DNA of 64,000 nt, taken from the NCBI GenBank assembly GCA_010645155.1, contig CM021321.1, positions 2,487,942 through 2,551,941 of the forward strand. Reading direction: 5' to 3'. Source of the stretch: Tigriopus japonicus (taxonomy: Eukaryota; Arthropoda; Copepoda; Harpacticoida; Harpacticidae). The position numbers were made by a program, and so were the translations under genes. Under the pieces are notes generated by a model, which was not told the DNA's origin, made no database searches, and was given only the letters and a program-made list of their open reading frames with translations. The first letter of the stretch is position 1. Each line of letters opens with the position of its first letter. This document shows positions 36,401 through 47,670 of the stretch, piece by piece.

Positions 36401-37463
36401 TTTGTGTTCTCCATTGGCTACGCCATTCTTTTAATAATATCGTTTTGATGGCAGTGGGAGTGAATATCCTTGTCAAAAGGTTTGGAGTGACAAGACGGAA
36501 TCGAGAACTGGTAGACCAAGCAAATATTGTTTCTGGAGCGGAAAGGTGTTTCGGAACTTTGAAAAGGTTCCAAGGTACTATGTGTGGCACGAGCAATTTT
36601 CGTCAGTCTTGCCCCCTAAACAGATAAATTGATAATTCATAATCGACGGGTTCAAGAGGCCGATGAAACGAAAAAATATCCAATTGGGAAATAACACGGT
36701 CTCTCAAATATTGATGAACTAAGTGTTTCAGCTTCTGTCGTAGCTAAACAGACCAAGAGTAGAAACAAGACTTTTCATCGGATATCGTATGTGCCTTTAC
36801 TTGTGAATTTCACACTGACGTAACTAATGATGATATTTTATTGAAATTTTTACCAAAAGCTTTCCGGTGGTCTCTGTGTTGGATAGTTACTTTCTCGGTC
36901 CATCACTACTTTTGAGTACAAGAAGCTTGTCAAAGCGTCATGTTTGTCAACCAGTTACATCAAGGCTCTTCAGCAAGAACATATTAACTGGGATAATTGG
37001 AGGGTTGTAAGGTTGAAACAAACTTTTTTGCCCTCCAAGAGCTGGCCCAGGAACCATTCGGGGGAACTTTAAGAAAGAAGTAAATTGATATCCTCATGAA
37101 AGCGCCTTGAATCGAGGACCGGCTTTCTAGCTCCCGGGCTCGGAGAGGTGTCAATTCGGTCTTGTTTTCTGATAGTAATTGTTAGCTTTCGTTGTGGAAT
37201 AAGTGTAGATGTTTGTTTTCTTTGCATTCGAATGACAGCTGAACTGACAGGACCGAGTTTCATGCTGATGACAAAAACAAATGCACTCCGAAAGAACCGA
37301 CCAAGCATTTCTACGAAACTACGCTTAACCTTTACTAATCAGAAAACAGTCAGAACCAAGAACCTCAAGATTGATATTTTTGGCAACACGTACGAATTTG
37401 AAAATCACCAAAATTTGTGTCAATTTCTCAAAGTCTCAATTTAAACAAACGGAATCATACTTA
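33471..37463. other. non-coding stretch with a possible element end near 33720-33810
   Basis: At 33735-33810 repeated CTTTCGGTTTCGG words end in CGGTCCATCACTAC. The same 14-mer recurs near 36895, again after TTTCT, as if both were ends of one transposon family (TAGTGATGGACCG on the opposite strand is hAT-like). No partner end or duplication was found. A polypurine patch lies at about 33975-34007. ggcaaccctg (CAGGGTTGCC inverted) is at 34801-34810. No gene is supported. Confidence 0.45.
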
Positions 37464-37640
37464 TTTTTTTAGAGTGTTGGTGCTAGGGTCGGAGGGTTAG
37501 GCTTCGCCCGGCCAGGGAAGCCAACCAGCCATCACATCGTCCAAATTGTTCCGATAGGCAATCTCATGTCCGGTATCAGAGTGGTCCTCCGTCTGTGGGT
37601 GTGAATTAGCGTCTAAAAGTTTCGTTGAGAAAGGTATTGC
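37464..37640 (-). mobile_element. tRNA-derived SINE-like element, copy 2 (body)
   Basis: On the + strand this copy shares with 6552-6791, in the same order and spacing, the blocks AGCCAACCA, TTCCGATAGG-AAT-TCA-GTC, CTGTCT/CCGTCTGTGGGTG-like words, AAAAGTT and GAGAAAG, and ends in a T-run (37464-37470), the A tail on the minus strand. The tRNA-like head expected beyond 37640 is too decayed to recognise. Two copies in one window indicate a dispersed family. Confidence 0.55.
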
Positions 37641-37700
37641 ATCATAAAAGCCTCATCTTTTATCCTATAAAGCTGGTTAAACAACGCTTAGGTTGTCAGG

Positions 37701-37798
37701 GGATAATCCCCGGGAAATCCCATCCCGAGATCTCGGGATGGGATTTTCCTCAACGAGCCGGTACTAAACCTACCCAGAGGGAGGGTCAGGGATTATCC
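37701..37798. promoter_or_regulatory. palindrome with clustered kappaB-like (Rel/Dorsal) words
   Basis: A perfect 32-bp palindrome spans 37715-37746 (half-site AAATCCCATCCCGAGA), extending to 37712-37749 with one mismatched pair. Its shoulders are GGGAAATCCC (37712-37721) and GGGATTTTCC (37740-37749), both fitting the Rel-homology consensus GGGRNWYYCC. GGATAATCCC (37701-37710) and its inverse GGGATTATCC (37789-37798) flank it. The locus then continues into further CCCGGGATTCCGGG sequence. It could be a Rel-responsive element, a repeat or element end, or a cruciform-forming site. Function is inferred. Confidence 0.4.
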
Positions 37799-40700
37799 TC
37801 GGGATCCCGGGATTCCGGGTTTGACGGGGTCTTGGGACGGGATGTAACCAAGCCTGCTTTACATTTAGGGGCTTCACCACAAGGTCCGTTGCCCACCAAA
37901 AATCGTCTAGAATTCCACATGAAGATTGTGGCTCGTTGGTTGTCGACAACGCGATAGACATATTTAAATTCCTTTTGGAAAGGGTTGTAAACACTCAGGT
38001 GTCGAAATTTTGTCGCAACCGATGAAGCTCGCCTAGAAATATCAGTAGGTTTATTTTTGATTAGACCGATTTAGTTCATGCTCTCCAGGTTTGGAACAGT
38101 TTTAAACACTTGAACTTTTTGAAGAAAGGCAAACATGGCTCGAATGAAAACTTAATTGGTGGCTTTCTTTTCCTGAGGCACATTTGCCTTCAAATTTCCT
38201 GTGAGTTTTTGATTCAATGTGAGTGCCATATTTGTTATTCTATTTACTCGTTTTTGAGCCGTCTCGTCCATGACAAGAGAATGAAGCAGAGGCAACTTGG
38301 GAACGGTAGACAACTTTATTGGTTCGGTCACAGTTTCGCAGACATGTGTCAATCAAAGCACACGCAACAATCAGGCCAGTAAAAAGCGAATTGAAGACAA
38401 GTCATGAGAGTGGAAAATGTTCTAACTGCTTCTCAAATCGCCTGACTTGGTTCATGTTTAATCGGAAATATGGACAGTCATCGTCCAAATGAATAGGCCG
38501 CGCTCATCTAGTTCAGATTACTACATACAGTACGTATAGCATTACCAACTCTTGAATAGGACGGTTTCACAACCAGTCATGGCAATGGCACTCGTTTTTC
38601 TCAAATTGGAAAACTTTGCCTAAGTTGGACTGGGTGTCCAAGCGAGTACGAGAGCTAACCTCACAACCCACAATTAGCCTAAGTCATCACTAGGGTGTCA
38701 AAAGAAAATAAGCAACTTGCACAACTCGTCAAAACTCTTAATTTTCTTGGATCTTGCAATTTACGGGAGCAGGGAGGGCCACGACTACTGGACACCCTCT
38801 CGTGGCAATGCTGGCCTGCTTGCCTGTCCTGTCTGCTGTTGGTGAACTGGCCTGTCCTTTCCTGTTGCCTGCTGTCAAGCCTTGACACTCAAATCATAGC
38901 AATTCCAAGTTCCAATTTCAACCTCAAAAACTTTTGTCCCAAACCCTCTGCGTTGAAGCTGTACAAATCCTAGTAGTCACTCCGGTCTCATGCGAAATGT
39001 GTGGAAAATTAGACATTGGCGCCACTAATCAAGAGGTCTAATGCACATTATTGCCTTCCTTTTTTAGGGGCCGTTCGTTCGAGCAACTTTTCGGGTCTGA
39101 CTGTGTAATGGAACAAAACTGCATGTCTTTAACTGGCCAAGATTACCGTACAAAGGAACAAGGTGCAAAGTAACAAAATACCTCGGGTGTTTCCCAAATA
39201 TAAACGTTAGGAGGATATGCTAGATTACATTTTAAATAAATGAAAACCTCGACGTGAACTTAGGTGAACTTGGGCCGATTTTAGACATGTACAGTTTATC
39301 CCTGATACCTGAGAACCTTGTAAATGGAAGAGTTGCCTAGGTGTATTCACTATTCAGTTTTGACAGGACCTTTTCTTGAGCCTACCAAAAAAAAGCAAGT
39401 CGAAAATCTGAACAAGGAGCATCCCTCGATCCAAATCGTTTTTTGGTAAATCACGAAAAGGAGAGACCTGATATGTAGCTGGCTCCGGATATCTTAGATC
39501 CTTCTCCGATAATAGCCATTAATGAGCAGCAGTTTGAAAAAAGAGCCGTTTTCGTAGAACTTTCGCAAAAGTTCATTCAATAGCGTTGGTAAAGGAACAC
39601 AAGGTAATTCGATTAGCACTTTGAGAAGTTTGTTCTTTAAAAGAGGTTAACCCTGCTGGTGATTGTTCATCATCCTTTTTGTTTCAAAGGATTAGGGAGA
39701 ACCAACACGAGACAAATCGCTTTTACCGTTGAGGTCAACAAGGATACTAAAAGTATTTTTGGACAGATCGCCAATCCGATTGTGCACACACCCAAAAAAA
39801 AAAATCAGCTTTCGTGGGGTTTTATTTTTATTAGTTTAGATCCCAAGATAAAGCACCGAGTGTGAAAATTGGAACGATTAACAAAATATTCGTTGTATTT
39901 ACCCAAACTAGGACCCTTCAAAGAAACTTTGTGCAAACACAGAGGGTCCGTGGGATTTTGATTTAATTACATATGATGTGGGTTCAGTCACAAAACTTTA
40001 CTAAGCCGTGTAAGTGTCGTCCAATCTTCAGCCCAAACCGCAGATCAGCTGATTTTGGCAAGAAATGTTGTCTACTTAATTGGCTTCGATCCGATGAACA
40101 AAAATACCCACGTAGAGTGGTCGGAATATCAAATACTGACCCTGACCAATAAGTGAGGTTAGAACAGTGTACATGGTAGGATGATGACCCTTAATGAAAG
40201 TTGAAGTCGTCTCAATTTTTGGTATTGACATGTCCCTTCGTTCCAAGGTTCGTGGGCTTCTTTACCCTGTCGTATAAAGTTGCTTATGAAAGTGGGTGGT
40301 AGCTCAGTTGTCAAGTGGAAAAGCAAGCGCGACGAGCGTTGGCGAAAGAGCAAATTGAAGAAATGTACGGCTTGACAAGCAATGTCTTGTTCAATTCCAG
40401 GTCCCCCAACTTCCTTTGTTCTCGGAACCACGAATGGTGTTCGAAAAGCTAGGCTAGAATTACATGCAAATAATAACGTGGTGGTGGTGGTGGCGGCGGC
40501 GGGTTGATGTCGTTCGTCCACAAAGTGAGCTAGCTGCCTGACTGAGTCTCTGTCAGTATTGCACTTAAACCATCCCTCTGTGACAAGCAAAACAAGCGTA
40601 ATGGAGTGGGGTGTCATCCTTTGTGGACGGATTTCCCCCGCCTTCCTTCCAACTCGGATCATGAAATATTCGTGATCATCTTGAGGTGTTTTGGCGCCAA

Positions 40701-43700
40701 AAATCTCCAAACTTGGACGTGACCAAACGCCCACTCCCGGAATGACGAAGGCATAAACGCGACTGAGTGAGGACAGGTGTTGCCATTTCCACTTCCATTT
40801 TGGCATGACTGCTCCCTTGCAAATCTCACCGCCAAACCAGGACAAGTTCCAAGTTCTTGTCATCAGCTGATGTGTCCGCGCCTTCTTTCGGGAATCGATA
40901 AACAATGCCCTGATGTACAGCAGAACAGTACTACGGAACTAGAACTAGCACCCAGGGAGGAGTGTCTGACTCAGAGTGGACCACCCATCGGCAAGTGAGG
41001 CCTCAAGTGAGGTCTTTCTGCACATTCTGACAAGAAAGTAATTACCTATGACGAATTCTCATCACGCGAACCACCTATGAAATAAATGCCAACCATACCT
41101 GAGGAAAACAAACCGCCAAGAGCTACTGGTGGCCCGAGGACGAGCAGGAATTTGAATTCGGACCATCAAGTCGCACCCAAACATTGTCCCTGAATCAGTG
41201 CAAGGGATGCAAGAGCTTAAGGACTAACTAGTCAACATCAGTGCTGACTTTCCGGGAAAGGATTGGTTCCTGTGACTAGATATGGCTCGGCTTTTGGAGA
41301 TCCAAGTCATTGTAGCGTGAGAACGAGTGGCACCGGAGCTGACAAGGAGCCGCCAGGGCGTCAGGTAAAGGCTGGTGACTTGAGGTAATTTTATTTGTCT
41401 TGTTGCAAATTGTCTGATTATTTCATTTGCCCTTTGTTGCCTCGGTATGATTGATGGCTCACTCATGATGACGTCAAGCTGGATTGCTTAATCGCCTTCA
41501 ATCTTGTGCCGGATTCAAACTCCTCCACAATGCGATACGTCGTAGATCTATTTAATGCTTAGGAAATAAAGCAACATAATCCGTCAAGGCCACTGTAATG
41601 AACGGATCAAAATCAGGCCCGTAATTTGTTTTCTTTTGATCGCTCCGTATTTGGTCCACTCTGAAGGTAAACATGGCAGATTAGTTCGACTAGGGGTCTC
41701 TATGTTCCTTTCGTGTGAAGTCATTTGGGACACAAGATGTTTTTGTGTCATGTATCCTTTTAAAGCCGAGAGATTTGTTCCTGCCGAGTTGTGCATTTTT
41801 GGTGAGCCACCCAGGTCTTTGGAAGCGGGTCACTCTCGCCTCACATCAGGATCGATCGCCCAGAGACTGACGAGTGCTCAGTCTCATAAACAAATCGAAT
41901 GTCTTTGGCATTGATGACTGGCCATAAATCTTGGCGGGTACGACCAATTTAGTCCAGTGCTGACATTATCGCATAGTCGGTATCTGGGTTCGTAAAATAG
42001 CTCCAGTCAGTGTCAAGCGTCCAGAAGTCGTCAGGCCGCTAAGATGCCCGATGGGGGCCAAAGAGCTCCTCAAACTCGAGCCGTGGCCATCATTATCAGC
42101 GTCATGTTCTCTGACCTCCATCCACTCTCGTTTGCACATTCAATTTCTCATTCCATCCCATTCCCACCCAAGCCTTGAGTCGGTCGATAGGCCGGTTCGC
42201 AGGCATTGTGACCAGAGACCCAACTGAGTGCATTGGAGATGAGATACAGCTATTCTTGCCGAGATGTGAGGGTGTCACTGATAGTGTCAATTAGAGAGAC
42301 ACCAAAATGAAGCGGGGGCACCCAGCAAAACTGATCCAATTAATATGAATGCAAAAGCTTCAACAGCCACAGGCATGACAAACTCACTTTGTCTTGCACA
42401 AGGATGCCCTTTCATGTACATGTTTTGGCACGATTCGGCAGATCTGTTTGGTTGGACGTTGGTAAATGAACCTGACCAGTTTAAGAAATAAAAGAACCAT
42501 GTATGTATCTTGAACGACCACTTAAATAAGTAAAAAAGTTCGATTTTCTAGACTTCAAACCTGAAATAAGGATTGAATAACAACCAAGTACGTGTTCGTT
42601 TTTTCCTCTTTGTAGATCGGAAGGAAGAAAGTTCTACGTCGATTCTAAGTGGGTTGTTGAGCCATTTTGTGGTATGATTCGGTAAACTTCTTAGGGTCAT
42701 GCATAATTTAAGTTTTTTTCTTGTGTGATAATTCAACTCATGCTTAGGATTGTCTTCGAGGATGACCTACCGCAGAGTTACCGTTAAAGGCAACTTTATG
42801 TGACAAACTGACAATTATTGCACTTTAAATTCCAGGAGGCAAGATTTTTGTCTCAACCTTCTCAAATCACATGGCTAAGACACTTGAAATGGTTCTGGGT
42901 GCTTCGCTCAAATTAACCGGGTTAAAGCACTTGTCAAGTGACTTTAAATCAGGCCGGAAAATTCGGGTCCGGGCCATTCGGAATGATATTGCATTTTGAG
43001 CTTGGGCATTTCTTTTGAGCACCACCTTCAAACCCCTTCCCTTGGCCATGGTGGGTGGTCTCAAAAGCGGCCAAGGCTTGAAAGGTAGGAATTCCAGTTA
43101 TTCCCCTAGTGGAAATGGAACTTTTCAAGTAGTTTGAACTTGTTCTCGCTCATCACATGGCCATCTTGGGATCCTTGTCAACTTGAATTTGCTTGTCAGA
43201 TCATCATCATGATCATCGTCGCCGTTAATAAAATTGTCGTAATTAACATGACAAGATAATCCCGCTTTAAGATCTGCTGTGTGACAAACCTAGCTCGTAT
43301 GCAAAGTGAAGGCAAAAAATCGGGGGGCACCCAAGTGTGACTAGAACAGTGTGTGGAAACCATGAGTGACAACCAGATTGGATCGATCGTCTCAGGATCG
43401 CTGTCAAGATCAATTTGCACCCACCATACAAGCTGGGAAGGTCTTAAATAAGGTGAAGAAAGTACATCTGTCGTAAATAAAAGCAGTAATTCCAAGTCAT
43501 CGTTAGTACATACGTAGTAAATGGAGCCTGGAATGAGTTTTATTAAACCAGAAGGTACAAGTCGTTCTGAGATATTGGAAGAAGATCCAGAGAATTGCTG
43601 GAATTGCCCCATTTATGGCATGTGATCCACCTCTTCAAGTCTCAACCGAGGCTCAAAGTACGGCAAAGGATAATTTATCTTTAATGTTAAATTTTGGAAT

Positions 43701-45104
43701 TCATCAATTTACAATCACTCATTGATTTGGAATCTGGTCTATGCAAACTCAGCCTTGGCTCCGTAGGTAAAGAAACGGACGTCGTTTTTTTCTAGAAAAA
43801 AAGATGAATTGGGTAATTATTAGTGACTGTCAATAGGACTGATTGTTGTACCAGATGAATCAAACCAGTCAACCGTTTGGGATGTACATGCATTTTCGCA
43901 TTGTGATTAGCAGCTAATTGACAATGAGTGATGTCTATGTATATATTTGCAGTTTCAATTGATGACATTTGCAAATGAGACTGGGCAACGTGCATTCGAC
44001 AACCTGGAAACTTAAAACACACAAAAAGTTGTGAGCTCAAATGAGCTCCATATCTTTAGGAACGAGGTCCATCCCGGCTTCCCGGATCCGAATTTTCTAA
44101 AAACTTGATCAGTTTGCTTGATGATCAGACCCCTTTAGCCCGCTCTTTCTTTTCTTGGTGGTGCATATTTCTGGTGTGTCGTCAGTTTGTGTCTCATTCG
44201 GAAGCCAGCTTTGGAATGCTCCTCGTTGTCGAGTTCGTTGTCAGGCAGGGAGTCAAACTTGCCACAGACAACACATCATACCCACCAAGCAAGCGTGTTG
44301 TTCGTCTCTGGCGGAACACACACGTCAAAATCTGTCGTCAAGATTGTCAAGAACAAACGACGCCATCATAGCCATGCTCGTCTCACACAAATGAAGGAGC
44401 AAACAGTACTAGTATACTTCAGTACAGTAGCAGGTCCTCCATTCCACATGGATGTCGTTGGTGTTGTCAGTTGTCAACGTTGACGATCCAGGATGGATGG
44501 AAGAGGTTTCCCAAGATTCGTCAACATTTTGAGATCTGATGAAACGACCTCCTCGGAATCAAGCTGATCCCAAAGTGGATGGAGAGGAGAACATGGCCAT
44601 GTACCATATTCACAGTACACAAGGGATCGGAGACAGCGCCACTAATGAGGGTCCCCAAATAGTGCTAGTTGACGATGATAGTAAAAGAGTTTCTTTTTTT
44701 TCGAGTTCTTATCATTTGTCATTCATAAAGGGGAGGAAGTGTGATAACGACCACGACATGGAGTCGTATTTATGTGGCTGTCACCATATTGTGTGGACTT
44801 CGAAATGAGACGAGATAAAACCAATTAGACCGTCTGATGAAGACGTCTCCCCTCCATTGCATTGGTGATGAAACTGACGATGAAGAAGGGAACAAAAAAC
44901 TTACTCACACCACACAACCCGATCGATTGCTTCCTTTGTGACTGATGATCTACGTAGATATGGATGGCGTTTTGAACCTCGTAATAAGCGTCAATAAATC
45001 CCAATTGAAATGCGATCCACTAGCTAAAAGACTCAAATCCCCGTGTGTTGTACCTATGTGCAGAGAGTGAGTGTACATACATAGCTACAGAAAACACTCA
45101 AACT

Positions 45105-45133
45105 GTGAGTGAGTGAGTGAGTGAGTGAGTGAG
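45105..45133 (+). repeat. (GTGA)n microsatellite
   Basis: Seven exact GTGA units in 29 bp, the cleanest array of this unit in the window. Confidence 0.9.
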
Positions 45134-46826
45134 AAGGGAGGGACTTTAAACAATATATCTCTATTGTTTGTGTGACAAGGAAAGATCAAGAGGAAGCGAT
45201 AAATCGTGGCGTTGAAAATCTGACAGGTATATGAGACACTCACAAAAAGCGGTTCATCGGAACGACGATGACGACGACCACGTTGTTCTCTACCTGACAG
45301 ACATAGAACTGGGTAATAATCGTCGAACCCAGTACCCACTCGAGGAGTGGAGAACATTGAGAACATTAACAGGCATTGTGAGGCGACGACTCTTTCTTCC
45401 CTCGGTTCACAGCTAGACAAATGAACGTAAGATTTGTGGGTAATTAGCAGCCTACAAAACACTAAATTCACCACGTACGACACTCACTCGGTCGGTCTCA
45501 TCCGCGTGGAAGCATGAGGAGCAAGAAATTTATGGTTATGAGACCCAGGGAATACTTGATACGTGCTCAGGTCTAGCGTAGTTCTTCTACGAATAGCCTG
45601 GGCGGGGAAGGAGTTTCCGATTTCCTTTGGAGTGTAATCTTGGGCAGTAAAAGGGGTGTTTCTGTTAATTATAATCTCTAGATTATCTGCCATTCAGGGT
45701 AGGAACATCTGGAAACGGACCGAACCATTTAAGCGGGACGACGAAAAGTAACTCTGGGAAACTTTGCATTTAGGTTCTCGCAACCTCGAGTAATTCCGAC
45801 TGTTTGACTGGTCCCTTATTTATGGATGCCTGTTTCCGCTAAACTACTACAGAGTTTGGAGCTCGGACGCCTGGACTGAAGGCCGGGATTAGAGTTAAGC
45901 ATGAACTGTCATAAAAAAAGTGCTTTAATGCTTGGCAGTGCATCATCATGTCGTGCGGAGAAGCCAGTGAGTTGCTTCTTGTGTCTCTTGATTGAAATTT
46001 ATGAGCGTGCGTGAACTTTACAATCGCTTAGTTTCTCGTTTATTTCCATGGAAATGGAGGCAATTTGGACATGTTGTTATTACTCTTTCCCTCCCTACGT
46101 GTATGACGGTGTGTGCGTATGTGTGAGTTTGGCTCCTTGAAATCTGTGTAATGCCAGGATTTATGGCACACCATCATAATTATTTTCGTTTTAAAGTGCA
46201 GCCCACGCACGACCAGTCAGCCACACATTTAAAGATACAGAAACACACGTTTGGCTGGGACTCTCATTCCTGGAATTCTCATCAGTGACGAATAACTTTT
46301 TGAGAACCCGGCATTGAATTCTTCTCGGCCTATTTCAGTAGTTTTCAAATTATTGATTATGATTTATCACATTGATGAGGGAATGGCATTACTAACTACT
46401 GCATACAATTCGAGCCCAAGCTTCAGCCACACATGTTTCTCAAGCTTCATGACTCATTCGGATATCTCGTCGAGAGAGAAGCACATTTGATGATAATGAT
46501 GACATATTCATCATGGAGCCATAAAAGCTGGCAAATTAATGTGCATAACATTTTGTGCAGTGAATGGATTGGAAAACTTGAAACAAAATGTGGCTGGTTT
46601 CGAGTGCCAACTCAGGGGAGTTGTGAAGGTCTGACAGATGAAAAAAACGTACAATTGATCGCTTTTTGACGAGCATTGAGAGAATGCTCTCCCGTTCATA
46701 AAACAATGCAAAATTTGAAATATCACTTGTCAAAATCTATTTATTGATGGATGAGAAAAAAGTTCCAGAGTCAAGATGGATCTGTGGCGAAAGTCAATTC
46801 AAAATGGATCAGCTCTTCACTCAGTT

Positions 46827-46845
46827 TGTCTGTCTGTCTGTCTGT
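46827..46845 (+). repeat. (TGTC)n microsatellite
   Basis: Nearly five exact TGTC units. Confidence 0.85.
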
Positions 46846-47596
46846 TGATCGCTCTCACTCTTGCCAAGTCACACATTTTATCCCAACGATTGATCGCGAA
46901 TGACAAAAAAAGCCTTTATCAGAATTGTAGCATCAATTTCAATGCGGCAAAAAAAGAGAATAATTCCGTGGTGCATTTGTTGTCATAAGTGGCCTGAAAT
47001 CCATTTGGAGCTCATCCGTAAACAAGTGTTCCATTACTTCTTTTTCGACGTGGTCACATCAATCAGAACACAAAATCTTGACGTCTCAAGGGCAATCAAT
47101 GGCGGACTAACTCCAACTTCCATCCCTTCAATGCTGCTGTTGTGGTTATAATTGGTGTTATTGGCAATGTTGTTGCTGTTGTGGTCGTTGTTGTCATGGA
47201 TCATGCAATAATTGGAATCAGATCAAAGCCATCAAACAGACATTTGACAAAAAAGATAATTAAAATTGGCCTGAATTGCACTCGCTGCCTTCTATCCCGT
47301 ACATTCAACTCAAATGAATGTCATGGTTCCCAGTTTGTCAATGTCCATCACATTGACACATTGTGACAGACTAATCGCGTTGTAAATTGAATACAAAAAT
47401 GAGATATCGAAGTAGCGTGAAGCTGCGTGGAGAATCCTCCAGTGTTGCCGGGATAAAGCATCGAAAAAGGTCAAAATGGGCAAAAATTGGGCGTGTTGCG
47501 TTTGTAATAGTCTCATCCTTTCGACGATTGTCCTGTGACATGTGTCCATGGAATGCCTGACAGAAGCCATTGTGAAGCTTAATTTTGATAGGCCTT

Positions 47597-47670
47597 GATT
47601 GTCAATCGACTCGACTAGAGCACTAGACTCGACTTGGGACGTCCCAGGGTTCAAGCGTCCACGACCAATG
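47597..47670 (+). other. tRNA-like relic resembling a Lys-type tRNA
   Basis: Over 74 nt the segment keeps the spacing of a tRNA: AGAGCACTAGACTC in the D/anticodon region and CCAGGGTTCAAGC in the T-arm region lie at the same distances as in typical animal Lys tRNAs. The anticodon and T stems do not pair (CTAGA against TGGGA; CCAGG against CGTCC) and the loop would read CGA, so it cannot be a working tRNA. A tRNA pseudogene or SINE head is the best reading. Confidence 0.35.

Larger units (their letters stand above)
37821..47596. other. long non-coding stretch; one long unexplained frame
   Basis: About 9.8 kb without a supported gene. It includes the 248-residue minus-strand frame at 40159-40905 (see findings) and microsatellites at 45105-45133 and 46827-46845. 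A 138-residue minus frame (43196-43612) has no motif. A (GTG)n/(GCG)n patch lies near 40482-40502. No element ends were recognised. Confidence 0.5.

Noticed and set aside
45105..45133. CRISPR or telomere-like array
   Set aside because: It is a plain GTGA microsatellite with no spacers; similar runs are scattered through the window.
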